DNA of 64,000 bases, taken from positions 3,844,001 to 3,908,000 of the forward strand of contig OZ316893.1 of NCBI GenBank assembly GCA_973895155.1, written 5' to 3'. The position numbers and the translations under genes are program-made. Below are positions 1 through 9,533 of this stretch, in pieces. The notes under the pieces are model-generated. The model searched no databases, was not told the origin of the DNA, and worked only from the letters and a program-made list of their open reading frames with translations. The stretch's first letter is position 1, and every line of letters begins with the position of its first letter. The DNA comes from Marsupella aquatica (taxonomy: Eukaryota > Marchantiophyta).

Positions 1-212
1 TGTACCTCTTGTACTAAGCCAAAACAAAACCAGCACAATTGGGTTAACACCAACCCATAACCCGATTCACATGGCTTCTAAAAATTAGGGGGTTTGTTGG
101 GGCTGGTGGGGTGGTGCATCAAGGTTTTGGGTTTATGGAGGGTGGCATATATGGGGAAGACCCTCAAAGAACACTTAAACGACCAGAAAATTTAAAAATT
201 CAAATTTTTGAA

Positions 213-376
213 ATTTTGCGAAGGCGTCAGCTTTGCAATCATAAGGACAATTACGTTTGCGAAGCTTGTTGCGATGCGAATGTCTTCGCAATGCCTTCGC
301 AAACGTAAGCAAAAAAAGGGCATAATAAGGTTTGCGAAGGATTTGCGAAGCTACCCGCATCGCAAATGCATTGCAA
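213..376. repeat. Subterminal motif cluster A of the CACTA element
   Basis: About eight copies of a short motif with core TTTGCGA(A) or its complement (T)TCGCAAA lie in both orientations within about 160 bases. Examples are gtttgcgaagc, cttcgcaaacg and atttgcgaagc. In En/Spm elements, clustered subterminal motifs of this kind are bound by the TNPA protein. The cluster sits just past the 3' end of the TNP1-like gene. Binding is inferred from the family. Confidence 0.7.
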
Positions 377-440
377 ACTCTGTCATGGCAAAAACCCGAG
401 AGGGAAGCAACTGTACGTAACCTAATCTGACACAACAAGT

Positions 441-1532
441 CTAATTGTAACTACTTGGTGGAAATGCAAGAAAGAGTTGGCTCATTGCATGTGTGTTGGA
501 ATAGGAATTGGAGTAGCAAGAAGTCAAGGGAGGAGAGGGAGGTGCACTCACGAATGCTGCTTTGAGGCCGGGGAGGCCACCTTGACCCAGCCTGTGGGTG
601 ATGTTGGGCTTGTCTCGGACTCGCTCAGCTGCCTTCAAGAACTTGTTGGGTGGATCGCCTACTTCTGCTACAACCTGCTGGAGCTGGGCTACCTTCTGCT
701 CCATCACCTTTAGGTCCCGGTCAGACTTCCCGGCCTCCTTTGCCCTTCGAGCCTTTGCCAGCTTCTCTGTGAAATCATTGAGGAGCCTGGTTGCTTTCAA
801 CTTCACCTCTGTCTGATAGAAGGCCTGCCAGATATCTTCTGAGAATTGCAGCGGCCTCTGCAAATTCCTATACTCCTCCAAATCTCTAGGGTGAGACCTG
901 ATCTTCATTCTATCATGGTATCTAGCTTGTGACATGGAGTTTGAAATTTTGTCAGCAAGCCACTGTGAATCCATCTCTCCTCCATTTCGAAATGCATCTT
1001 TCACCTGATTGATGACTCGCTTCTGCTCTACCTTTGAGCGATTGCCCCACTCGACTCCTCTTGCAAAATTTGTGGATACAATGTGCCTGATTGTGCTCTT
1101 GGCCCCATTGTAAGCAAGCTCGATGGGAATCCCCTCATCCTCTAAAGTAATCAGAGGCAGCTTCCTCCTTGCTGCCTCCTTCTTTCTTTGCTCCTCCCTC
1201 TGTTTCCTGATCAGGTCTCTCTCATCTTTCCTCCTCTTCTTTTCCAATGCTTGAGGCGAGAGCACTCCAGCCTGAGCTCTCTCGTCCCTCTTTCGCTTCC
1301 TCTCAGTAGCCGCCTGCTCTGCTGCCTTCCTTGCATCCTCCTCTACTGCTGCTTGCCCTACAGTGAGACCTGCTTGCAAGGCTTGGCCCAGAAGGGCACT
1401 CAATGATGCTAGCCCTGCTGGACTGCTGAAATCAATTTGACTCAACTGTGCAACCAAAAAATGCTCATCCACAATCGCCTTCAATCGATCCCCCCCCTCG
1501 GTTGCCTCCGCTGCTGCCAGAAGCTCCTCCAT
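441..1532 (-). CDS. TNP1/TNPA-like protein of the CACTA element (plant transposase, Ptta/En/Spm type)
   Basis: Predicted 363 aa if translation begins at the first in-frame ATG (1532). The frame stays open upstream to about 1748 without an ATG and runs into motif cluster B, so an upstream exon cannot be excluded. The N-terminal half is Ala/Leu-rich followed by a long Lys/Arg/Glu-rich segment that looks helical or coiled-coil. A globular block follows with WGNRSKVEQKRVINQVKDAF and SMSQARYHDRMKIRSHPRD, which resembles the plant Transposase_24 (En/Spm TNP1) family. A second charged helix and a Ser/Pro tail close the protein. In this family the protein binds subterminal motifs and acts with TNP2 in excision; here that role is inferred. 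It is divergent from the SET and TNP2 genes. Confidence 0.6.
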   Translation of the reverse strand: MEELLAAAEATEGGDRLKAIVDEHFLVAQLSQIDFSSPAGLASLSALLGQALQAGLTVGQAAVEEDARKAAEQAATERKRKRDERAQAGVLSPQALEKKRRKDERDLIRKQREEQRKKEAARRKLPLITLEDEGIPIELAYNGAKSTIRHIVSTNFARGVEWGNRSKVEQKRVINQVKDAFRNGGEMDSQWLADKISNSMSQARYHDRMKIRSHPRDLEEYRNLQRPLQFSEDIWQAFYQTEVKLKATRLLNDFTEKLAKARRAKEAGKSDRDLKVMEQKVAQLQQVVAEVGDPPNKFLKAAERVRDKPNITHRLGQGGLPGLKAAFVSAPPSPPLTSCYSNSYSNTHAMSQLFLAFPPSSYN

Positions 1533-1655
1533 CACCACCAGTCCCCTCTCCGCTTGCCATCGCTCCGCCCTTGCCCTCGTTGCTCTCCTTAGGCCTGAAT
1601 GAACTGAATCCGCCTTGTCCGCGCTCGACAATCCATAAGGATTCAAAATATTAGG

Positions 1656-1758
1656 CTTTGCGATTCGTTTTGCATCGCAGTTTGCGATGCATCTGCCTTC
1701 GCAAAAAGCTTCGCAAATGCTATCTTTGCGAAGCTTCAGGATTCGCAAACGCCTTTGC
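1656..1758. promoter_or_regulatory. Internal motif cluster B, upstream of the TNP1-like gene
   Basis: About seven copies of the same TTTGCGA/TCGCAAA core found in the end clusters occur within about 100 bases (for example tttgcgatgc, cttcgcaaatg, tttgcgaagc, attcgcaaacg). The cluster sits immediately upstream of the minus-strand TNP1-like ORF. In Spm, TNPA sites near the promoter allow the protein to regulate its own gene. The placement here suggests the same, but no promoter element was identified. Confidence 0.5.
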
Positions 1759-1829
1759 TATTTGGTTTTGCCATAACCCCCATCTCGCATGCGTATTTGA
1801 TGTGTTGTTAGGGATACTAAGGGGGCTTA

Positions 1830-2140
1830 TGAACATTAAATGGGGTAGAAGTAGAGGATTATGTTGCATTTTAGTGGGATGTGATCAGATAAGGATTGGG
1901 GGGTTAGAAAATTGAAGGAGTTATATTGGAGGGTAAGAGGAGGGGGTTTGGCCTAGTTAGGGGAGGGTTTCTTTTGTGAAGGTTGGGCTTAGATTGGCTT
2001 AGATACGAGGGGTTTTATGTTTTGGGTTTGCAGGGGGTTTTATTTATGAAGGTTGGGGTTATATGTATTGGAGGGTAAGAGCTAGGAGGGGTTTTATGTT
2101 TTGGGTTTTGGGGTTTAGGCCAACTTAGGAGGGTTTGAAA
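1830..2140 (+). other. G/T-rich non-coding stretch inside the CACTA element
   Basis: The plus strand is strongly G- and T-rich with repeated blocks such as gggggttt, gggagggtttc and ttttatgttttgggttt. No convincing coding frame is present. It lies between the TNP1 promoter side and the tandem repeats. Confidence 0.6.
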
Positions 2141-2244
2141 GAGAGGTTTCAATTTTATAGTATCTTGGGTTACTTTTATGGTATCTTAGGAGGGTAACCA
2201 AGAGGGGTGGCATATAATTATGGTAGAGAGAAGCATAGGATGGT

Positions 2245-3310
2245 TGAAGGGAATTGACCATTTAGGTTTTTGCTAACTTCATTGGCTTAAGCTTTTAGAG
2301 TTCCCAAGGGTCTATGGTGGGTTTTTATTGCATGACACAGTTCACCTTTCACTTGAAGCGGGATGAGGTTTTGGTTTTTATGCTAACAATTGAGGGAAAT
2401 CCCATGTAATCATGATCACTGCTTCCTCAACTTTTGTCTAATGCATATGCATTGTGGGAACCTGGACATCTAAAAGGTATATTTAAACATGTATGTTAGC
2501 AGGGTTTGATAAATAGATTGTTCATAAACCTTGCCCTTCTTTGTTGTGCAAGAAAATCTATATGCTCATGTTTGGGGGTCTACAACTTGAGAGAAGCTAA
2601 TGGCTATCCAAACTTACTTTTTGTTTCCAGTACTTTCCTCGTGCTTCTAGATTCAGCTCATGTTCATTGAGCCACACGACCTACAGGCACTATTGAGTCC
2701 GGATCTCATTCAGGTAATTGTCCAACTTCATTCTGGGCTTAGGCCTTTAGAGTTTTCCCAGGGGTCTAGGGTGGGTTTTTATTGCATGACACTCATCTTT
2801 CACTCGAGGGGGGATAAGGGTTTAGGGTTTAGGGTTTTATGCTAACAATTGAGGGGAGAACCCATGTAATCATGATACAACGCAGGGCCAACACTACTAC
2901 CTCAACTTTTGTCTAATGCATATGCATTGTGGGAACCCGGGCATCTAAAAGGTATAACATCATGTATACAGTCAATGTTGTTAGTACAGATTTTTATGCT
3001 TGCCCTTCTTTGTTGTGCCATGATATATATGGGTAAATGTCTAAGATTCCACAACTTGACGGCTGCTAATTACCATCCAAAATTACATTTTGTTTCCAGT
3101 ATTTTCCTCCTACTTCTAGATTTGGCAAATGTTCCAAAAGCCACGTGACCTATAGGCACTGTTGAGCCCGGGTCTCATTCAGGTAATAATCTAACCTCAC
3201 TTAGGACATAGGGTATTACAATTTTCCCAAAGGTTATAATGTGGTTATAATTTGGGTTTCATGCTAACAAATATAAAAGGGTAATAAAACCCCATGTATA
3301 AACCAACCTA
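2245..3310 (+). repeat. About 2.2 copies of a roughly 460-475 bp tandem repeat
   Basis: Matching anchors recur at a spacing of 454-475 bases. The segment gtctaatgcatatgcattg is at 2436 and 2911. The segment tctcattcaggtaa is at 2704 and 3173. Attgcatgaca recurs at about 2327 and 2781. A third partial copy starts near 3190. Unit two carries gtttagggtttagggtttt (about 2819-2837), a short telomere-like run. No gene is seen here. The repeat lies directly upstream of the SET-domain gene and could contain its promoter; that is speculation. Confidence 0.8.
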
Positions 3311-3371
3311 ATTGTTTTTTGAGTTCATTTTTTTGAAAATCGCTTTATATATGGCCTAATTTTTCCTAATC

Positions 3372-4567
3372 ATGCCCTACATGCAATGTAATGTGGCAGT
3401 GGATATGTCCTCTTCCTCTGAACTATCCAGTAGTGAGTACTCCTCCGATGACGATATACCCCCTCCTCAGCCCGAGGTTACCGGTCCTCGTGGTCCACCC
3501 CAAAGACTTTGTGACTGCACCAGATGTGTGGGCCAAATTTCTCAAAAATCTTATGTGTGTGCTCAACATATCGAGAGATATGGACGTCATAGAGGTCTTA
3601 CTCCCGGGGCTTCTTCATCCCATATGGTAAGTTTGTTTCAATTGATTGCCATTCTTTACTGTTATTTTTAGAGGTGAATCAATGTTTACACATATGGTTT
3701 ACACATTTGGTTGTTTGTGGGTGTTTGCATGGAATAGGGATCCAGTATGCGAGATTGGTGACACCACCACCCTATGTCCCATCACAAGGAGTTTTAGATG
3801 CTATAGGCAATGCACTTTCACAAGCCTTGGGTTTGGGAATCAGTACCAATCATGGGACAGAAGGGGAACACCCTCATGTGCCCACTGAGACACGAAGACC
3901 CCGGTCCAGGCCCCAGTCCAACAGGAGGCCACGAGCACCCAATGACCCATCCAGAACACTAGTTCAGGGTAGGTGGGGTGTTTGTTCATTCACTGGCAAG
4001 TGTGCCTCTATCATCAAGGATTGGGAACCTATCACTCTTGGCTTGCCTTATTTTACAGATTTTGATGAGGAGATTGTGGTTTGGGGTAGACGTTGGATTG
4101 TGAAAACTTCCACACTTGGAGAGAGACATGGATATGGAGTATTTGCTTGTGAGGATATCATCATGGATAAGGAGGGTGGGTCAAGTGTTCGTGGTAGAGA
4201 GGGTCCTACTTTGTTCCCATACGGTGGACCCATCTACAAGAGAAGACATTGGAACATGATCCTTGCACAACATCCTGAGTGGAAAACATATGCTCTAGAG
4301 ATGGATACTTTTGATGGTAGCACTAGAAGGTATAGTGAGCAGCGGGTGATAGACGGTGATCCCATACGTAATGGGAATATTGCTGGTTTCGTAAATAGTA
4401 CTGTGGGGACTCGGTCCAAGCGTAGGGCCAATTGTGAGTGGGTTTTTATTGATGGTCCAATGCCAGCACCATATGGCACGACATATCATAAGGACCATTG
4501 CCTAGTTCTTGCTACTAGGACCATTAGAGCAGGAGATGAGTTATTCACACACTATGAGTGGGATTAG
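3372..4567 (+). CDS. SET-domain protein carried by the CACTA element
   Basis: Two exons are proposed: 3372-3626 (255 nt, ends before GTAAGT) and 3746-4567 (after ATCCAG), giving 358 aa in frame. The N-terminus has a Ser-rich acidic stretch, then a Cys/His cluster, CDCTRC...C..H..RYGRHRG (about residues 47-74). The C-terminal third is a SET domain. The GxG-type start is GERHGYGVFACEDI, followed by FPYGGPIY. The Asn motif is AGFVNST in place of the canonical NHSC, and the final motif is AGDELFTHYEWD with the Tyr at the very C-terminus. There are no pre-SET or post-SET cysteines. SET domains methylate lysines using S-adenosylmethionine; activity and substrate here are unknown. The same strand as TNP2, 230 bp upstream of it, and flanking motif clusters place it inside the transposon. 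Confidence 0.75.
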
Positions 4568-4799
4568 GAAATCATGTCCTTTATCCTCTTGCACCTGTTT
4601 TGGACTTCCCATTTACAATTATATATATGGCCTTTGGGCTCATTTTGGAGTAATAAGGTTTTAGCCCATGCATTTACTTTAATTCTTAATGTCTTGAATG
4701 AATGGTGTTAAGTCTATTTTAATTTGTTGTACTTGGTCAAATATACATGAGGAGGTTTTTTGGTTGTAATGTGCATAGAATGCGCAACCATCTCAACAA

Positions 4800-7700
4800 A
4801 TGTTACCACGAAGGTTGAGAGCAACATATCGGGAGATGGGTATGCCAGAAGAGGGAGAACCATCAGAGGGTGATTCCTCATCAAGTAATGATGTAGGTGG
4901 TGCTGATGAGGAAGCCGCACCTCGGACTGATGACCAGGTCATGCATGATCAAGATAGACCCATGGATGACTTCATGGTTGATTGGTTTGGTGCCGATGTT
5001 GAGGATGATGTGCCTCACATTGGTCATGAGGCTGGCCCTTCAAACGACCCACGGCCACAACATACTCCAAAGGGACAACAACAATGGAAAGAGGCAGAGG
5101 AGCATGCTCGAACACCTATTTTTGAGGGTGCTCGGTTGAGCCGTCTTTCTGCCATATTGGGGCTCTTGAACATTCAAGCCAAACACAAGGCAAGCAATTC
5201 TATGTTATCAGACATATTTGAATATTGTCATGACTTGATGTTACCCTCGGAGAATGTGTTGCCAGGGACTTGGAAGGATGCAAAGAAGGTTCTCTCATCC
5301 ATTGGCATGGATTACCATATTATTCATGCCTGTGTGAATGATTGCATGTTATTTCACGGGGATACAGCCCATATCACAGAATGCACAGTGTGTCATGAGC
5401 CACAGTATGAGCCAAACATGCTAACCCAGAAGGTACCAAGGAAAGCAGTTCGTTGGTTCCCCATAATTCCTCGCTTGTTGCACATGTATAGATGTTCTGA
5501 CTTGGCCGAGTTGATGGTATGGCACAAGAAACATCGTTCGGAGCCCGGTGTCATGCGATTACCAGTTGACTCTCCTGCTCATAAACATGTGGAATCAACA
5601 TGGCCAGATTTTGAGCGTGACCCTCGGCATGTGCGACTGGGGTTGGCATCAGATGGAGTTAGCCCTCATTCACTTGGAGGGAAGGGGAGGCCTACATCGG
5701 TCTGGCCTGTGGTTCTCATGAATTACAACCTTCCACCATGGTTGTCCATGAAAAAGGGTTTTTTGTTGCTATCTTTGATTATCCCAAGGCCAAAGAAGGT
5801 GAAGAACATGGACACCTATTTGACATTACTGGTTCAGGAACTCCAGAAATTATGGGAAGGAGTATGGGCATATGATGGTCGAAAGACTACAGGGGGTACC
5901 CCACGGGTTTTCAAACTCAAAGGGGTTTGTATGTGGACCATGCATGACTACCCAGGTAAGAACTTTGTTGTTTAAATGCATCATATTCTAATGCATGGTA
6001 TCCCCTCATTTCCATGTGTTAATCCTAACATAACATTTGTGTGTTTATATGACCAGGATTTGGCTTTGTGAGTGGGTTGCAAACCCAAGGCTACAAGGCT
6101 TGCTCCACTTGTGGCCCAAGCCTTGGTGATGTAGCCAAGTATTCATCACATCTTCGCAAGATTGTTTATCTTGGGCATACAAAGTTTCTTCCAATGGGAC
6201 ATCAGATGAGGCGTGACCCACTACTATTTTCCTCTATTGATATGCCCTTTGGTGACGAGCGTGATGTACCTGAGCCAACAACTTTTACACACTGGAAAGA
6301 CATGGCTGCAAGAGTGGCAGACCCAGAGGATCCCATGCAATTTGAGGGTAGTGGCTTGACAAGGTGGAGTATATTAACCACTTTGCCCTATTGGGGTGAG
6401 TTGAAGATCCGCCATCTATTAGACCCCATGCACATTGAGGGAAATGTGGGAAAGGCTTTGATAAAGGCTTTCTATGGAGAGAAAGACACTAACTTCAAGG
6501 AGGCTTGTGAGGATCTTGAGATGCATCCAGACGTGTGGGTCATAAGTGATATATCCTATCACAGGGATCGAGCATCGACCTTCAGCTCCATGGGTGCTTC
6601 CTGTTGGCCAGAGAAGGGAGTTTCGGAATCGCATAGGAGACATGCGGTTTCCTACTGGTTATGGTGCCAATCTCCGAAAGGCCTTTGGGATGGAGGACAA
6701 TCATAAGTGGCCAAGGTATCTCAAGACACATGACTACCATAGGTTATTGCAGCACATATTGCATGTGGCCATAATAGGTTTGGCAAGTGAAGAAGTGCAA
6801 GATGCCCTTTGGTCATTGGAAAAACTATTGAGATGGGTATGCTCTAAGGAGATATATACTGACGAGATCCTTGGGATGGAGGTTTTGGCAGCAGAGGTGG
6901 TATGCAAGTTGGAGAAGGCCCTTCCTCAGGCTTCCTTTTTTGACTGTCAAGTGCATTTACTTGTTCATCTTGTTCATGAGGTGGCCATTGCAGGTCCTGT
7001 GCATTGTCGGTGGATGTATTGGCTAGAACAATACATGGCAGTGTTAAAAGGTTATGTACGTAACCGTGCACGGGTTGAGGGAAGCATGGCTACAGGATAC
7101 TTAGCAGCTGAGAGTATGTTCTATTGTAGTAACATATTGGCCACAATTGATTGTACCTCTCCCCGTACTTGGGTAGAGGAGAGGGAAGATGAAGAGGATC
7201 GTTTAACAGGTGCTAGGAAAACTCGCATGTTGACACCAGTGGAGGTGAAACAACTGACCACATTCATGTTGAATAACAGTACTATCATGGAAGAATGGAG
7301 GGATTTCTATGAGGATGCCAAAAGTAACAGCACAAGACCAAGGATTTTTCCAAAGTACCTTGACTATATGAAAGAGAAGTTAGTTGAGGTGGATGACATG
7401 GTGGTCAGGGGAGATAGTGTATTATATTTTCCGGCTATCATAGATGATGTTCGTACCATTGTTCATGGTCCCTTGAGAGTGGTTACAACAAGGACAGCAA
7501 TGTGGACACAAGGAAGACATTTCAGGTGATCTCCATCTACCTTAGTAACCTTTGATTTGAATCACTTGGTTTAATTTAATTCATTTGTAATACAAGCACG
7601 TGTATTGAAGAGGCAGATTCTTGGTGTGTTCCATTAATTGGAATATGTTTGTGTCTATTTTTGTGTAACATATCCTTATGGTTTGATGGATTTTAGGATT

Positions 7701-8183
7701 TCTTCCCTTGATGAGAAGAGGGGTCGTACCTTTGATTGTGGAGTTCAAGGACAATTCTCTCAAGATTCCTGCAGCAGTCGCCATGACACAAATATTATTC
7801 GAGATGTTGTGCCACATTATGGAAAGGTAGAAGAGATTCTAGTGATATCTTATGATGCACAATCAAAGTTTGAAGAGTATGTCTTCAAGTGCAAGTGGTT
7901 CAAAGTGAACCTTGCAGGTAACAATCCTACTGTGGTTCAAGATGAGTGTGGATTTACACGACTGAAGACGTCTGCCACTAGTTTCCAGCCATCTCATTGG
8001 CAAACATCAGAGCCGTTCACTTTTCCAAGTCATGTGGAACAATGTTTCTATATTCCATACCCCCCAAACCCAGAGGAATGGTCACTTGTCATCACATATG
8101 TGCCACGGTCTCGTTCAATCGTTGGGGAAAAGCCTGATATTCTGGTTGTGTCCCAACCTGAAGATGATGAGGACCAAGTTTGA
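4800..8183 (+). CDS. TNP2-type CACTA transposase with DUF4218 and DUF4216, one frameshift
   Basis: Exons are 4800-5955, 6057-7525 and 7697-8183, with GT-AG junctions that match in phase. Exon 1 contains LGLASDGV, WPVVLMNYNLPPWLSMK, LLSLIIPRPK and WTMHDYPG, all typical of the TNP2 catalytic core. Exon 2 has CSTCG, FLPMGHQMR, LDPMHIEGNVGKALI and LKTHDYHRLLQHIL. It continues with the DUF4218 region (VHLLVHLVHEVAIAGPVHCR, RNRARVEGS). Exon 3 is DUF4216-like (YGKVEEILVISY, FKCKWFKV, EPFTFPSHVEQCFYI). Between about 6546 and 6590 the conserved reading switches frame with no plausible intron, so one base is probably gained or lost (or the assembly errs). No N-terminal transposase-associated domain was seen. 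A possible polyadenylation signal, caataaac, lies near 8290. Confidence 0.88.
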
Positions 8184-8336
8184 GGGGTCTGTGTTTGTGG
8201 ACATATAGCTACACGGATATATAGTTAGATTTGATGATATGAAGATTTCTCTTCTCGGTAGAATGGAGAAATATGTGCTTCTCAATTATCAATAAACTTA
8301 TGTTTTGTAAGTATATCATTTTCAAATGTTGTTTTC
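8184..8336 (+). other. 3' untranslated region of the TNP2 gene
   Basis: Non-coding sequence after the TNP2 stop with caataaac near 8290, a plausible polyadenylation signal. Nothing else is visible. Confidence 0.4.
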
Positions 8337-8965
8337 TATATCTCCCATCCCTACCCCATACTCACCACACCTTTTGGTAGACTTTATGCAAAGAAAACTC
8401 ATGTTTCTTGTAGTCCTCTATCCTCCATGCTTTCCTAATCCCCCCTAGCCGTTCTCCTTATTACTTGTACCCACCTCCCTCCTCCTTTCTTTCATTGTCT
8501 GTCCCTCTTATTAAACCCTCCTTCCTCCTTCCTCTCCTTGTCCCAACCCCTTTCTATTTCAACCCTATACTTTCCTTACTTTCCACCCCTGTCCCCCACT
8601 CTTACCTATACAACCTAGCTTCTCTCCTCCCTCCTAAACCTATACCCTTAAACCTCCCTCATTTTCTTGTCCCTCTCTAAACCAATACCCTCCCTCCTTT
8701 CCTTGTTCCTCTCTAAACCCTAAACTCCCTCCTTTTTATTTTCACTCCCTAAATCCAAACCCTCCCTAAAACTATATCTACATACCCTTCCTCCTCCCTC
8801 ATTTCCTTGTGCCCCCTAAACCTGTATCCTCCCTCTTGGATCCCTCCATTCCTTGTCCCTCCTAAGTAGCCCCATTCCCTTCCTCCTCCTTTTCATTGTC
8901 CCTCCCTAAAAATTACATGTATCCTCCCTCCTTTACCCTCCCTCCCCAATCCCATTCCTTTTCCA
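8337..8965 (+). repeat. Pyrimidine-rich low-complexity tract
   Basis: About 630 bases are dominated by C and T on the plus strand, built from loosely repeated blocks such as ccctccttcctc, tccctctctaaacc and ccctaaact. The block ctctaaaccctaaact near 8711 resembles the complement of the plant telomere repeat. A frame that stays open across part of it is a by-product of composition. It lies between TNP2 and motif cluster C. Confidence 0.8.
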
Positions 8966-8987
8966 CCTCTTTGAAGTGCTCATAATA

Positions 8988-9478
8988 TTTTGCGAAACAT
9001 CTTGCGAAATGCCGACCCCCGCAAACTCATCGCTAAATTTGCGATATTACAATGCTCGCTAATTGCCATCATGAACTCATCGCAAACTTCCGAAGATACC
9101 ACGCTCTCAACGTTGCGAAACCAAAACATTCACAAAATGAGACCCTAGATAGGCACAGGATTTGCGAGCCTATTACTATCGCAAGTTAGCCATTCTGTAA
9201 ACATCGCTCATTTGCGAGGCAATAAGACTCGCAAAACAGTTTGAGATGCTAAAATATTCGCAATGATTTAGTTTTCCGGCGCATCGCAATAAATTTGCGA
9301 AGCGGTAAAGATCGCTAAATTGTTCAATGATAATTACTTCGGAAATAGTTTGCGATATGTGAAGTGTCGTAAAATGTTGCGATTGTCTAAGTTTTGCAAT
9401 TATGTGTTGCGATGTGGATAGATTCGCTAAGTGCGATGCGTGTCGTATCGCAAGTTTAGCGATGAGATTAATCTTGCA
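8988..9478. repeat. Subterminal motif cluster C, right end of the CACTA element
   Basis: At least fifteen copies of TTTGCGA/TCGCAAA and near variants (ttgcgaaac, catcgcaaac, tttgcgaggc, gtttgcgatatg, gttgcgatgtgg) in both orientations occupy about 490 bases adjacent to the terminus. The copies are more diverged than in clusters A and B. Confidence 0.75.
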
Positions 9479-9515
9479 AAGCTTTCTTCCTCTTGTAAAA
9501 TGCCTTCACAAAATT

Positions 9516-9533
9516 GGCAAATATGTAGTAGTG
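9516..9533 (-). repeat. Right terminus of the CACTA element
   Basis: Reading inward on the minus strand from 9533, the sequence is CACTACTACATATTTGCC. The LINE frame changes from recognisable LINE sequence (IYRIPATQHWRMPT) to element sequence at this point. The expected 3-bp target duplication would include agt at 9534-9536; its partner is outside the window. Confidence 0.65.

Larger units (their letters stand above)
1..9533. mobile_element. CACTA (En/Spm-like) DNA transposon, left end outside the window
   Basis: The interval holds a TNP1-like gene (minus), a SET-domain gene (plus) and a TNP2 transposase gene (plus), with short TTTGCGA/TCGCAAA motifs clustered at 213-376, 1656-1758 and 8988-9478. 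Read on the minus strand, the right end begins CACTACTACATATTTGCC, and the plus strand ends TAGTAGTG at 9533. This is the expected CACTA-type terminus, and the LINE reading frame to its right is broken exactly there. No matching CACTA start occurs in bases 1-212, so the left terminus is inferred to lie before base 1 and the element to exceed 9.5 kb. TNP2 has one frameshift, so this copy may not be autonomous. The element type is well supported by the encoded proteins; the left boundary is not known. Confidence 0.8.

Noticed and set aside
1533-1748. Upstream extension of the TNP1-like ORF
   Set aside because: The extended frame has no ATG and its first part is translated from motif cluster B; an ATG at 1532 is preferred.
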